A DNA stretch of 64,000 nucleotides. Source: Pyrrhosoma nymphula (Eukaryota; Arthropoda; Insecta; Odonata; Coenagrionidae). The translations under genes were made by a program, and so were the position numbers. Below, in pieces: positions 1-11,941 of this stretch. The notes beneath the pieces were generated by a model. That model was not told the origin of the DNA and made no database searches. It was given only the letters and a program-made list of their open reading frames with translations. Where the stretch lies: assembly GCA_963573305.1 (NCBI GenBank), contig OY754335.1, positions 47,327,985-47,391,984 on the forward strand, in the 5' to 3' direction. How positions within the stretch are numbered: the stretch's first letter is position 1; the number at the start of each line of letters is the position of its first letter.

Positions 1-9
1 TGACATACC

Positions 10-139
10 CAGGGCCGGTGACAAGGGGGGCAGAGGGGGCAAATGCCCAGGGGCCGGGGGCGGGGGTGGAGTGTACCGGGATTAAGGAGCCCGGACCCCT
101 CAATTGCCCAGGGGCCCGAGAATCCTGTCACCGGGCCTG
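10..139. mobile_element. hAT-like MITE (130 bp)
   Basis: A short GC-rich element with terminal inverted repeats: the left end starts CAGGGCCGGTGACA and the right end, reverse-complemented, starts CAGGCCCGGTGACA. The flanks GACATACC (2-9) and GACATAGC (140-147) match at 7 of 8 positions, as expected of an 8-bp hAT target duplication. The interior is G-rich and has no coding capacity. Family assignment rests on TIR style and duplication length only. Confidence 0.75.
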
Positions 140-1019
140 GACATAGCAATATTTTTATCTTTAAGACGTTTCATAGAATTTAAATGAGAAATTTTAAAGC
201 CCCCTGGGGTGGGGAATCGTTTAGAAATTATTACTGGCTACTCAAAATAAGATTTTTTAATGCGACACATTGCAGTGTAGAAGCTAGCGCTTGTTTAAGG
301 TAAAATCTTCTCGAGTTACACACCGGGTCAGATCTTCGACCTCTGCCTGAAGAAATTAGGATGTTTGCTTGGAAAAGGAAAATGACCCATCATATGACAA
401 AGATAAGCCATCATATTATAGCAATCGAGGACCTGACCTGGTGTGTGACCCGAGACGAATTCACGTTCAACATTCGCTGGAAAATAATTAGTTCGTACAT
501 GAGTACATGGTAATTTAATTCTGAAACAATGAATAATTTCATAATCTACAAAGAAAATCTCGCCTTATTACATACAACTACTCTATTCCGCTTCCACGGC
601 TACATTCACGACGGTAACTGCGTTTTTTCTCTCATTCCGCCGTATAATTCTTCGGGTATTTCGTCTCCATTACATTCACACTAAGCGTCTTGCATTAAAA
701 ATTTTTCCTGACAGTGAAAATAATTATTTATTTGAGAGTCTATTATTCCATCACATCGACCCATAGTTTGGATCAATCCTTGGTAATTTTCCGCACTATT
801 TTATGATTGGTAATCCGGCCTCTTTCAGTGTTTATCACATTTTACAAGAGTGCCTTAGATAATAAAGTTAAACATGGAAACCGGTCAGGTTATCAGAGAT
901 AAAACTAAGGAAAAATACTTATAATTTTAATTAAATATTAAAAAAAAAATACTTATTCAGACGAAATTTTTGTGTTTTAATGTATGTAATCGTTTCTCAA
1001 TTAATTGGTAATTAACCTA
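140..1019. other. Unassigned AT-rich sequence with a PLE-like scrap
   Basis: No gene is visible. At 871-890 the string 'aacatggaaaccggtcagg' matches the terminal motif seen intact near 2011 and 29308, so 855-895 is probably a degraded copy of that PLE terminus. Confidence 0.4.
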
Positions 1020-1960
1020 TCATAAACCAAGTTGTGATCGAACCTTTTGTAATAACTGTATACAAATTGAATGTGTGCCTGAATACAAATACTTGGGAGT
1101 GACTGTAGACCAGCATTTAAAGTGGGATAAACACATAAACCGAATTTCAAGGGAACTTAAATTTATCCACGCGAAGTTTTATTTCCTTCGAAATAAATGT
1201 CCCCGACAATTCATTAAAACTATTTATAATGCTTTAGTGCAATCAAAATTAAACTACGGGATAATCTGCTGGGGAGGTGCCTACAAAAATTCGCCCAATC
1301 CGATGCTGATTCTCCAAAAAGCAATAGTGAGACTGATTGGTAGAAAATGTCAATTTGAACCGCCCTTCCCCATATTTGTGGATTTACAGTTACTCCCTTT
1401 ACGTCATCTTTACGTTTACAAAGTATTGAAATTGTTCTACCTCAGAAGTGGTAATAAACCTAAGGAAGAACCAATAACCAATGTATACAACCTAAGATCT
1501 ACAAAAATGTATATTTTGCCCAAACCAAATCTGACCGTGTTCAAACGCTCATTTATCTATGTAGGGCCAACATTATTTTCTAGATTGTCAGATAATATAA
1601 GAGGTTCAAAAAGTTTAACATCTTTTTTGAAAGGAGTAAAGAAATGGTTACTTAATGTAGAAAATCCAGATGTATTTTTTTTTTAATAGTAAGGTAAATA
1701 CTCACTATATTTTGTATGCACGACAGGTTGTAACTAAAAAACAAATTATTATCTTTTCATGCATTTATTTATGTCTCGTAACTGGTCTCAGTTTACTTTT
1801 TTTTCAATTACTCATATTGTAATTTCTCTTGAGGTATCCCAATACAGGCAATGCCTGAAGGGATTCCTAATTAATTTATCCTTATTTAATTGAAATGTAA
1901 ATATGCTTGTAATGTTGATTCTAAGGGATAAATAAATATTATTATTATTATATTATTATA
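1020..1960 (+). pseudogene. Non-LTR retrotransposon (LINE) 3' end, RT C-terminal region
   Basis: An open frame from about 1022 to 1686 reads through YKYLGVTVD, then HLKWDKHIN and KTIYNALVQSKLNYGIICWG, the layout of the RT thumb and C-terminal region of Jockey/CR1-type LINEs. The endonuclease and the RT catalytic core are missing, so this is a 5'-truncated copy, the usual result of incomplete target-primed reverse transcription. About 230 bases of 3' UTR follow, ending in an (ATT)n run at 1937-1960 that acts as the LINE tail. The remaining frame has no stop, suggesting a fairly recent insertion. The clade is not certain; an independent gene is very unlikely because the frame starts in mid-domain. 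Confidence 0.8.
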
Positions 1961-1989
1961 ATATTAAGTATTTTTGATTCCTAAAAGAT

Positions 1990-2072
1990 ACCTTTGATGA
2001 TGACGTAAAACATCGAAACCGGTCAGTTTACTAATTATAAATTATAGTGTGGGAAATTACCAAGTTTTTTTC
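1990..2072 (+). repeat. PLE terminal repeat with hammerhead-like motif
   Basis: The sequence reads UUGAUGA (1994-2000, a C-to-U change in the CUGAUGA box), a TGACG..ACATC hairpin, then GAAACCGGUC (2015-2024). It continues with a segment ('agtgtgggaaattaccaag') shared with 29330-29357, where it follows a PLE GIY-YIG domain. This is therefore a solo PLE terminus. The altered first core base suggests weak or no ribozyme activity. Confidence 0.6.
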
Positions 2073-4729
2073 ATCCTCGTTCTGAGAAAATGCCACAAAG
2101 CTAGATCGCCTACAATTGATTTCACCTTTAACTGTCCCCATCTGCCTCTTCATCTAAAATAAATTTACTCTTCCGTCGTATTTTGCATCATGATTTTCAA
2201 TTTTTTTTCCATGCATTCCAAATAAAAAACGTAAGAGTATGGTAGTCGGTAATCGTTGCGACAGTTGATGCTGAGAACAGGTCTCACCTTGGACTTACAC
2301 GCGGACTTAGCTCAATGTAATGGCACATACGCACACAGACTTAGGGGATCATCTCCTTTCCCAGTGTGATGTACTGGGAATCATACCAAGGTATTTTGAT
2401 GAGATAATCCCACAGTTTGAAATTCAACTTTGGGCACCGACAGAAATCATCAGGGTTAGAAAAAAAAATTACTCTTTTATTAATGGATTTTCTCTTCTCC
2501 ATTTTTCACTTCTTTTTTTTAATTTCCCATAGATATAAAAAGATAAGTGATTGAAGAGATTACATTCCAAGGTAGAATCTAAATATAGATATTATCACAC
2601 ACAGTAGATGCAACAGATATTGCAGCTACAATAAAACTTATCGTATATCGTTGGCTTACGCAGCTGTTTGATGGATAATGCTGAGTGATCTTTTCCGGGT
2701 GTGGCTTCGCATGGAGCTTATTGCGCATTACCGTTTTTCTCGCGTGCAGCAGCCATCTTCCGGAGCGAAATAATGTGATGTTGAAACCAGAATTCGTATC
2801 ACAGATGAGGCAAAATAAGAGAAATACCCTGTATAATAGATTGGTACAAAAACTACTTCATCATACGCACCATAATTGGCCACATGAAAAACAGAGAAAG
2901 ACTATACTCCGTCATTCACGTCTCACTTTTCGTCATTTCTTCCTTCCAATTCCTTTTCCCTAATCCCTAACTTCTGGTTGTCTGGTGTCTTAGCACCCCA
3001 TATCACACATCCTTGCGGTATCTCTAAAGGTAATATGTCTATCATTCCGTTCCTGAAGACGCTCGCTGCAACTCGTTCAGACACAGTATGCTCCATTCGC
3101 AGCCACTCTCGGAGGAAAGGTTAGTATCAGAAATGAAACGTGTTAATTGGTTGGCGTAGGTTTTTCTTGGATATGCGGGACACGATTAGTTAAATATCCA
3201 ATCATAGACGTAGTAACTGCTTTATCGAATGCCTTTTAATTAATTTATTGATGGAATCTCGGCGCCTCACTCCTTTTGAGCATTCGATGCTCAGTCGATG
3301 TCCTTCCTATGCCCAAGTAAGAGCTGGACGAGCTTTAAATTGTCAACGGTTTTCTCTTTGGTTGAACCAAATGGTTGAAACCCAAGCATGTACCCTGATC
3401 CGTGACCTTTTTTGACCAGTTGCTGGGGACGTTGAATACTCATTGCTAAATTAGATGATACATTTAAGTTATGGGTTCCTTTCATTGAATACTTGTCTGA
3501 ATTGTTGCAATTTCGTAAAACCAATTCATAAATTAGTTATTGAACTTAAAAAAATCAGATCGGTAGCTCAATATAGGTTCAAGATGCTTGGCCTTCTCTT
3601 TCTGTGCAGGAAGGACTATGTTGGTGGTTAAACTACTTTTCGGCGAATCGAATGAGATTCTAAATTTGAAACAAAACGATCAAATCATGGCGTATGCAAA
3701 ATTTTATTACTGAAGAAACGGAGAGAAACCGATTCAAACGAGAGGTCTATCCTTGAAATACCGTGGTAATTATTACTTGTGAAAATTCTAATTTTACCAT
3801 ATAGTTTCAATTCACATCCTCGAGTCGCCACATCTTGTCGACATTCGATAATCATCGATTAGAAAATATCGAGTGGTTGTGTGGCATGTGATACTTCCGC
3901 GAAATCACATGACTGCCAGCTATTTTCGCGTTCGATATTTATCGCGGAATTTTGAGAATCGATCCCCAGGTGACTTCTCTATACAGCCAATATTTAGTTC
4001 CATGGTAATTGTCGGACCAAAATCTGATCACATGATGTTCAGCAGCGTAATATACCTACTCATAAGACGTTCGCCAAATTTTGGGGTAATGATTATTTTC
4101 GTTATGCCAACAAGAAGAACCTTGCCTGAAAGCTTTGGCAGGGCATCAAAAGATATCCCGATCTTCTCTGAAACAGTGCTCATGATGACTTCTGTCACCA
4201 TTTTTATTTAGTTAATAATTCCAAATATGAACATCATTTCAAAAATATACTTTTTTCTTCGGCGTATTTTTCTGCTTTCTTGTTCGATGTAATTGAGTTA
4301 TATTTTGTGATATAATCAGAGTTGCATTCATCTATGTCTTATTCTCTAACTTGTGCGGTCTTAAATTTTGACGTGGTGTTGTTTTGAGTTCGAATGTGCC
4401 GACTTTTCATAACGTCATGTAAAATTCACCCGCAGTTCACCCGCAAGATTACTCGGATCGAACCCGGCGTCCATTGATTAATAGTCTGAATAGTCAGTAT
4501 ATTCCACTATCATTGTTTACATTACTTCTTCAAACTTTTCATGAGAGTGTTTTATATAAGTAGCTCTGATTTAATGGTATGACTCACATTTTGTTAAGTG
4601 TGTTCTGTACGGATTGGCGCTTTATACAGGGAGGAAATAAAGCTCTAGTGTACTAGGAAATAAAACTCAAGTTCTGGTAATCTAGGGCTTTAAGGGAAAA
4701 GATTCGCGGATTGGAGTGGGGATTTAAGT
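2073..4729. other. Unassigned intergenic sequence
   Basis: Only short chance frames are seen. A perfect pol III B-box-like string (GGTTCGATCC, minus strand, about 4463-4472) stands alone without an A box, so no RNA gene is called. Confidence 0.5.
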
Positions 4730-4930
4730 AGAATGGAGGTGAGATAACTGCGTCGGCATATCCCTGCTCGAAACGAAATACCCTCTAGGTTCCACAGTTA
4801 AATGTCCCCTGTGATGTTTGGAATAATAGACATAAAGTGCTTCCAATAAGCCACCCATAGGGGATTCCAGAAAAAAATTTCCCCAATACCGAGACTCTTG
4901 ACTCGTCCAGCACTATAGCCACCGCGCTAA
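4730..4930 (-). repeat. tRNA-derived SINE fragment
   Basis: On the minus strand the head reads GGTTAGCGCGGTGGC, then 'agtgctggacgagtcaagagt' style text and CTCGGTATTGGGG. This is the order of a tRNA A box, anticodon arm and eroded B box. The body after it continues into 'ggtggcttattggaagcac', unrelated to tRNA. The B box is decayed, so transcription by pol III is unlikely. Confidence 0.6.
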
Positions 4931-5514
4931 CCAATTTTTTTACATATCTTTTTTCTAGTTTTGCAAGGTCTGTTGATTACATATATTTATTTGAAAAGGT
5001 TTAATTCAAATAATATTATGGTAATTTTAAAGGCCAAAGCATCAATCCGACCCGGTTCTATAAGGTCTGGTTAAATATTTTCTTGACATGGTTTTTGAGA
5101 TATTATATTCGTCACCACGTTTATATGGTCTCTGAAAATCATACGGAATATAAAAAACTACTGCTGTCAATGTTTTAATTTTCAAAAATTATCGACAGAA
5201 TAATACTGAATGACTTATTATTTTTACATGATACGTATTATCAAGAAAGGAGAAAGTGGCACCTTGATAAGTAGACTGAATTTGCTTTTCCCAACAAACA
5301 ATAGGCATTTAGGATATTTTATACAATGAAAGTTAACAGAGGCTATTGTAAAAATGCCCCCTCAAATAAAATTTGTACAGTTGGAATGTAATAATTTTTT
5401 GTAATCACCTAAATTTGTAAAAGGATTAAAATTTATTTCACGGAGAAGTCTTTATCAAATTTTTAAAAAATATTTGTAATGTGTCAATCAAGATAACGCA
5501 TATCATTATCAGCT

Positions 5515-5725
5515 GCTATCAATCCGTAGATTGGTTTGCTGCAGATCTCTAATCCATTCTCCTATCCGCCAACCTCTTCATTCTTATATAATTCTTTACT
5601 TATCGTTAGACGTCCTTCATTATTTATCTGATGTATTTCATTCTTGGTCTTTCTATGTAATTCCTCCGATTCATTTCTCCTTCCATTATTGCTTCCAATA
5701 CACTATAAAATGAGTCCGATGACTG
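5515..5725 (-). pseudogene. RTE-like LINE C-terminal remnant
   Basis: Read on the minus strand, broken frames give text like LEAIMEGEMNRR, RPRMKYIR and MKRLADRR..W, then AANQST near the end. This is the tail following the RT in the RTE-like family that is present more fully at 47.1-51.0 kb. It holds several stops and shifts. Sister remnants lie at 22905, 32925 and 60905. Confidence 0.6.
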
Positions 5726-5833
5726 CCATTATACGTATACGTAACGTATTTTTGGCCAGCTTTTGACTCCTGTATATTATATTTGTGTTGTTTTTGTTTT
5801 ATTATTGCTAACCCTGCAATTACATATATTCAT

Positions 5834-5870
5834 ACTAGCTAGTAGCCAGGGGGACGAAGCCCTCCTGGAC
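5834..5870 (-). mobile_element. Helitron-like 3' terminus (hairpin plus CTAG)
   Basis: On the minus strand, CCAGGAGGG-CTTCG-TCCCCCTGG forms a GC-rich hairpin (5846-5868), followed after a few bases by CTAG and T. A hairpin just before CTRR, inserted before T, is the hallmark of a Helitron 3' end. The helicase remnant upstream on the same strand supports the call. Confidence 0.65.
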
Positions 5871-6194
5871 TCCTCTATGCCGGCGGCTTTGCGCCCGGAC
5901 CCCCGCCAGAATAATAAAAAACAGAGTTATGCGGTTCTACCCGAGTCGTCTAGGTTGGCTAGGACATTAATTTCTCGCACTCGCTCTAGTGTCTGCCCGT
6001 CCAGTTCAGGTAGGCGTTGGTCTGCGTTTTCGTAATTTTCGCTTTCATGAAAATCTACCCAAATTGCACATGACCTCAAAATGCCCGGCATGCGTTGCAA
6101 TGCCACTTTTTCTTTCAAAGTAGGCACACATATACAAAGCAGACACATTTACATGTATCTACGAAATAAATTAAAGACATTGATTTTTTGCGTA

Positions 6195-6440
6195 TTAAAT
6201 TAAAGTTGAAAAAAGTATTCAAGTGCTTCGGGATATACAATATTTTTGGTCTTACTGCCCTCTGCAAAAACAAATAAATTTTTCGAATGTCCCACTCGTG
6301 AGCATGCAATATATAAGTGACCATGTGAAAAGCATGGATTTTCCATATTTTATCCACACACTTGAAGCGATTGACCTTGTGCCTTGTTGATGGTCATTGA
6401 GAAGGCAAGGAAACGGGGAAATGTAGTCGTTGAGTACAAC
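6195..6440 (-). pseudogene. Helitron Pif1-type helicase C-terminus, broken
   Basis: The minus strand encodes MTINKAQGQSLQVCG, a stop codon, then NMENPCFSHGHLYIACSRVG and HSKNLFVFA. These are the last conserved helicase motifs (the NKAQGQ glutamine motif V/VI region and the YxACSRV arginine-finger segment) of Pif1-family helicases in Helitron Rep-Hel proteins. One in-frame stop after VCG and a shift before MTINK break it. Rep endonuclease and the other helicase motifs are absent. With the 3' terminus at 5834 this is the last ~0.6 kb of a Helitron on the minus strand. Confidence 0.8.
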
Positions 6441-6974
6441 TATCATATTAGTCCCTGAACCTGGTATTTAAAGGCTGCAGGAGTGAATAGCCATTCATGA
6501 AACCGCTATTAAATGGATATTCACGCCTGGTTGCCAAGGAAATTTCCACTGCTGAAAATGAAGAAAAATTAATGAATTTAGAGATAAAAACGCAATAGGT
6601 ACTTGGACAAAACGAAGCATATACCTACGAAAATTGAATGGAATATTTAAATTCTGCATTATTTTTTGCGTTCTATGATAAAACTTTCCATCCAATATCT
6701 TGAGTTAAAGTGATTTTAAAAAACAAATAAAAAACACCTGCACCGAATTCAATGCTTTTCTTATGGGAGTAAAATTAATGGGGTAAAAACAACCCAAGAC
6801 ATTGTTTATTTCAAAAATCCTTTCTTAGTACGCCTATACTCCACGGTACGGATATATCCTCAAAATTGCGCAGTCCTATCACCAGTAGTTTGGGCTGTGC
6901 GTTGATGAATCACTCAGTCAGGATTTCTTTTATATATATTAAAGATGTTAGGTAAACGTTAAAAAAATAATAAT
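6441..6974. other. Unassigned, possibly more Helitron remnant
   Basis: The stretch next to 6440 continues the helicase frame weakly (text like LHFPVSLP before MTINK). Beyond about 6500 nothing is recognised. Confidence 0.35.
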
Positions 6975-7009
6975 ATTCACAATGTATAATTTTAACAATT
7001 ATTTTTATT

Positions 7010-7055
7010 CGGTACTACCAGTTTCAACGCATAGGCGGCATCTTCAGGTACAGTT
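7010..7055 (-). ncRNA. Hammerhead-like motif
   Basis: Minus strand: GUAC, CUGAAGA, UG, an imperfect CCGC/GCGU hairpin, then GAAACUGGUA and GUAC. The GUAC segments on either side can pair as a 4-bp stem I. Stem III would be very short. Function is inferred from the motif only. Confidence 0.55.
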
Positions 7056-7129
7056 CTTCACTTCTTCCTCTTCTTCTTCAAGAACTTAAGGTAGCTGATC
7101 TTCTTCAAGAAGATCTTCTTCAAGAACTT

Positions 7130-7178
7130 AAGGTAGCTGAAGATGACGCATATGCGTTGAAACCGGTAGTAACGAATT
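7130..7178 (+). ncRNA. Hammerhead-like motif
   Basis: CUGAAGA (7137-7143), UG, a perfect ACGC-AUAU-GCGU hairpin, U, then GAAACCGGUA. ACCGGU is self-complementary, so two RNA copies could share a 6-bp stem III. It is the inverted partner of the motif at 7010-7055. Confidence 0.55.
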
Positions 7179-7210
7179 AAAACATTGTGAAAATTATACA
7201 TTGTGTTGTT

Positions 7211-10200
7211 GTATGTTATCATTCAAGATTAATTTTTTACAGTTGAAGCCATTTTAATCAATTTCGTTAAAAACAATAAAGAAAAAAATCCGCGTTGTAG
7301 ACGCTTAAGAGAGAAAGAAACCATTGGCCGGCTAAGCACCGTGCCACGTAAACCTCGTCTTCTGACGAAGGCCGATTGCTCAACTCCTCCTTCGGAGTCT
7401 CTTCCCCTCTTTCCGGAGCAGACATGTCTCTTGGTCGTTTCGCCGTCTCGTCCAATCCCGTACAATAGCGCCCAGAATGGAGGAGTAGACAACTTATAGA
7501 GCCGTCTGAAGGGGGCAGGAGAGCAGGGTAGGAAGTGGCGACATGGGGACCTGCAAAGGAGGTGGGTTGGGGTGGAGAGGTCGAGGAATCCTTCGCCTTG
7601 CCATCGGTTCCGCATTCAAATGAGATGAGAGAGGAACGGTCATCGGCGGGTGACCGCTGCTTATCCCATACCTCTCTTCTCCCCCTCCCTCCCCTCGGAC
7701 TTTTCCTGAATAACCACCCCGCTCAACACAACCCGCGATATATCTCAATGCATCGATGATGGACCACGATGTTAGAGGAACATATGCAATTCATATAGCT
7801 CTTGCGTTGAACGCCCACCTGCCGCGGAAACAACTGACGCTTTTGAGACTTGGCCTGACTCACCTCATTAGTATGCTATCCAAGGTAGTTGCTTCATATG
7901 CCTCGCACCTAAATTTGATTGCTTGAAGGGACCAGTGTAGACAGAGCTTCGTTAAGCCAGTGGATGGAGTGCTGGGTTGCGCATTGTTATAATTCTAATG
8001 CGGGTAAGTTGAGCCACTTTGAATACCCCGTCTAAAATCCAACGGGTAAAAGTTTTTGGATATCCGATTCTCGTGGAGCCCTGAGGAAGATATTTCAGGG
8101 CTCATTCCGAAAGCTCTCGGTGTTGTTCGTTACCAATGATGTGACGCATACGTCTCGGCGAATCCCACGTTTAAGATGCCGAGCTACGGAGTATTTATTA
8201 TGACGTCAAGATTCGTCATAGTTGAGGCTCGACGACGTGAATTCCTTCCTCAATGAGGCCACCGAGAGCTCAATGTCCCCATGCCCATAATACGTAAATT
8301 TCTCACGCCTTTTGACTTTCGTAAAAAGTAGTTTCAGCCCTTTAGTATAAAAATCATCTTCGGGCTGATAACAGTGTGAGTGACCGACATGATTTGGAAA
8401 CACGTCACTATTCGTATGCATGGACCATCAGAAAATAATGAAATTTTAAATATACTAAAGCTTTAATCTCTATCCAGCAAAAGCCTTGTCTCAACATTCC
8501 ATTATTATTTCACTGTATTAATATTGAATAAGCTTCTTGAAAATGTAGGTAACGAGGAAAATATGAAGCGTAGCTGATTTAATTCCTTCGTTCCGTCATT
8601 ATTATTTTTTATTATCCAAGTGAATTCTATGAATAAATTGGCACCAACACGAACACTTAATTTGTTCAGCGAGTAGAAATCTGCACTTATTTATTATAAT
8701 CGACAAATAAATATGCCCCCCTCTTTATTATCCCCTCAGAATAAATAGGTACCTAGCAGTTTTCGTTTCTTTGGACGTGATTCATTTTTGTAATAGTTAC
8801 ATTACAAGTAGCCCTAATGATACGGATTTACTTCAATTTTTTCTCGCATAGGAATGCATGAGATTTGCTAAAATTAATTTTTTCAGATATTTTGACCAAA
8901 ATTGGCTCCAGTAAAAGTTTTGAAAAAAATGACTGTTTGCAAAATTTATGAACCAATGTTGTAAAATTTGATGAAAAATTAAAGGCAATGCTTTGTTCTT
9001 TGAAAATCTTTCAACAAATATGCAAATTGTCGAACAAAAACTTCTACACAGCGCATTACACTACAAATTTGTACTTTTTTGTTGTTCTAGTTAACTGTTA
9101 ATAACTTAGAAAGCACAGCTTTTTTTGTATCAATAATTTTTTTCAGTTCATACTCATTATTATCTCACTTGGGAGAAAAAATTGTGAGTGTGATTTTTGT
9201 TGTTTTTTAGGAAAAAATAATTATTTAAAATTCTTGAAAATTTACACTAGGCTCTGTTCATATGGCCTAAAACAACTGTTTTTTGGAATTATTATTAACA
9301 CAACACTCATAATGTTGTCAAAAGTTGAGAAGATAAAAACGGTGGAATCTTATCTGGTTATTAAATGTTAGGGTTAGGGAATGTGAAGGTGAAGTTGAGG
9401 CATAAAGCTTTCCTAAGAAAAAATCAGGGGCAAATAGGAGTTCTGGCCAACAAATCTCTCAATTGTCCGTTTTTGTGGATAAAAGTTCACAAGGGAAAAG
9501 AAGGTTGTTCTTGTGTTTTTCAATCAATGACAAATTGCGATTTAAAAAGATGTTTTTCTAAAATTTGCCCTTGAATCCGAGCCATTGATGTGTGTTTTCA
9601 AATCGGTATTTGGGGTCTTACTACTGCGCGATAAAGGAAATTAGAAGAGGATACGAAAAGAAAGGTTGCACATTTAAAAAAATATTGTTATTAATATTCA
9701 TACCGTTGTCTCTATAATGTAGCTTAATGATGTAGATGGATACTTCCGATCCAAATCATCCTGAAGTCTTTTGTAGCTACACCAGGATGTAATCGACATT
9801 GTAGTACGGTATACGGCAACTTATACACCCCGTAACGGCTTCGCTCTCGTAAATTTAAAATGATAAATTGATAAATTTTGACCACCAATGCTCAATTTAT
9901 TTAAAATATTAAATACTTTGAAATATGGAGGAACTATGATGCCTTGTTGTGATTTTTAAAAATATGTCTTACATGGTTCTCTTATCTGAAAAGCGTAAAA
10001 TCTGAGAGTCGGTTAAATGTATCCGGGCCCTTTCGAATCGAGAAATTAAAAAAAAATATTTTGTCCGTACTCCACAGAGTGGAGTGTTATGAAATTGATC
10101 GCAAAATAATGGCCAGCTGTTTGCACGAAGAGCATTAAAAACTCGATGGAAGTCATTAACTCAAACTTGTCCAAAGATTAGATGAAAAATGTAATATCAG

Positions 10201-10479
10201 GTTTTAAGTCTTTTGCCCCTCTTTAAAAGCGAATAAAAAAATGCTTTTATGCCAACTGTAATCATGGAAGGAAATTATCCTCATTATTTCAGATTTATAA
10301 CTTCAATAGTTTGGACTGAGCATTGAAAAGAGTCAAATAGTTGCCTTCTAGCAGGTAGCAGGAGCGACATATTTCTCTAGTAGTAAAAATACCACATTAA
10401 TTTTATTTTGAAATTTGAAAAGATGGCAGAAGGATAAAGCAAAAATGATCTAGTTATTGACGCAAAAACTTTGTTTTTA
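7211..10479. other. Unassigned; one GC-rich pocket
   Basis: 7320-7760 is GC-richer, with overlapping frames on both strands that look like composition artefacts. 7940-8150 carries repeat-like text ('ccctgaggaagatatttcag') resembling degraded PLE termini. 8430-9960 is AT-rich with no recognisable feature. Confidence 0.4.
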
Positions 10480-10865
10480 ATCAATAAACGTCTTAGATAT
10501 CAAGTAAATAAACACAATGGAGGCTTTAACTTGACTTATTTTTCACGCAGTTCGATGGGAACACCTACATAAGCGACCTTTTTTGTGATTTTGTATTTTT
10601 TTGTAAATGTTCTCTTGGATAGTGAATTTATTTAAAAATAATTGATAAAACATTCGAACTACATTGCGTTACATTTCTGAACCAATTTGTGCATCAGAAT
10701 CTCTTAGTTTGTTTTTTAATTTCCTCTGAAGTACACAACCGTACAGTGTCTCATGAAGAACGGCCAGTATTTTTCATTAGAAAGGTGAGATCTCTTTCTT
10801 CACTATGAACCCAAATTCGTTGAATTTTGTGATTAGTGATGTCTAGCTCAAACTACCTTAATTCG
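10480..10865. repeat. Dispersed repeat family R1, copy A
   Basis: Shares an ordered series of motifs ('aacttgact.attttttcacgc', a run ending 'tttttttgcgattctg'-like, then 'gttacatttctga') with 15185-15640 and 35425-35905. The right edge 'agctcaaactaccttaa' is the inverse of the left edge of copy C ('ttaaggtagtttgggc'), suggesting TIRs. Class unknown. Confidence 0.45.
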
Positions 10866-11569
10866 TACTCCTTCCCCATTACCCAACTTACTTTTTCCTT
10901 TACGAAGAAGAGACATTTATGCTGAAAGATGGGACTGGAATGATATTAGACTGATCCTCACGCAATCTGAATAACAATCGATGCAAAGGATGATAGGGAA
11001 GGGGTGTCGGAGACACTATGCTGGAGAATGGCAGTCAACGAAAAGCTTTCAAAACAACCTAGCGATTTTTTCCCAATCTCTCCTCTTTCTCAGGAAACTT
11101 CCCTGCTTACGAAGTCGAAGGCAGGCAGTTGTTTATGACTCCTCCAGTTTTCCGAAGAAATATCACATTTTGTTGACATTTCAGAGAGCTGGCAGTTGGG
11201 TAAACAAGTTGTTCCGCCGCAGCATTTACCGTCCTTGTGAGGAAGTCGCACATTCTGTTTGAGTTTATTCCCGGCGTTCAAACGAAGATCGGCCTGTCAC
11301 TTGGATGGAGGCAACGGACGAGGGTGAATAATAAGATTTTCACGATACAATCGCAAAGAGTGGCAAATGGAAGGAATATTCTACCCTCGCGCGAGATATA
11401 ATCTCATTGATTATGCTGTAAAGGGAGAAATCGAGTTCAGGAAACCAGCTTTATAAGCATTGGGGGAATTGATAAAATTTGATAGTCTTTTTTCTAAAAA
11501 TTGAGGGGGAAAAATGATAAAATTAATAAACTGACAAAAAATTCAGTGCAGAAAAGCTCGCATCAACAG
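10866..11569. other. Unassigned
   Basis: Short frames only; no family signature seen. Confidence 0.4.
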
Positions 11570-11685
11570 CTTGATTTTAATAATAATAAAAAGCACTTGG
11601 TTGTTATTCCACACTTTATTTTAAGGAAACAACCCGGGTTTCAGCATCTCATGCCATCTTCAGGTACAAATAGTTGGGTGGCTTA
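11570..11685 (-). repeat. PLE terminal repeat with hammerhead-like motif
   Basis: Minus strand: CUGAAGA (11663-11657), U, GGCAU-GAG-AUGCU hairpin, GAAAC (11642-11638), CCGGG. It lies upstream of, and inverted to, the PLE gene fragment at 11942-12499, the arrangement expected for PLE pseudo-LTR ends. Confidence 0.6.
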
Positions 11686-11941
11686 CACTTATATAGGTAT
11701 TCGTGGGTGGAGGGGAGTGTATAAGTGTAACCGAGCTGAAGAAGGAGATCTGCCTGGAAAGAATAGTAGTATTAGAGATAGGCATGGCTTTTTATGTATT
11801 ACAACTCCAAAGATTATAACGCACCTAATGAAGCTCTGCATTAAAAATATCGTGAATTCCCGCTAATGGTAAATTGGGATTTGTTAAAAAAGTACTCGGC
11901 AAGTGTGACGATAAAGTTAGGGAAATCAGTTACTTCTCTAC

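Larger units (their letters stand above)
6975..7210. repeat. Palindromic PLE-type terminus with inverted hammerhead-like pair
   Basis: Arms at about 6975-7052 and 7123-7210 are inverted copies (both contain 'acaatgtataatttt' or its complement, then the hammerhead-like core). The centre holds a TTCTTCAAGAA-rich simple sequence with a duplicated 'caagaacttaaggtagctga' unit. There is no coding sequence. It looks like two PLE termini head to head or a non-autonomous derivative. Confidence 0.65.

Noticed and set aside
4455..4480. Perfect pol III B box on the minus strand
   Set aside because: No A box at the right distance and no cloverleaf; likely chance or a SINE crumb.
7229..7759. Overlapping frames of 62-128 codons on both strands
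   Set aside because: GC-rich composition alone explains them; no domain, and frames conflict.
8070..8130. CCCTGAGGAAGATATTTCAG followed by CCGAAAGC, hammerhead-like at first sight
   Set aside because: No stem II pairs between the boxes; at most a very decayed terminus.
11501..11866. 121-codon frame before the GIY-YIG fragment
   Set aside because: Covers the PLE terminal repeat and shows no PLE protein text.
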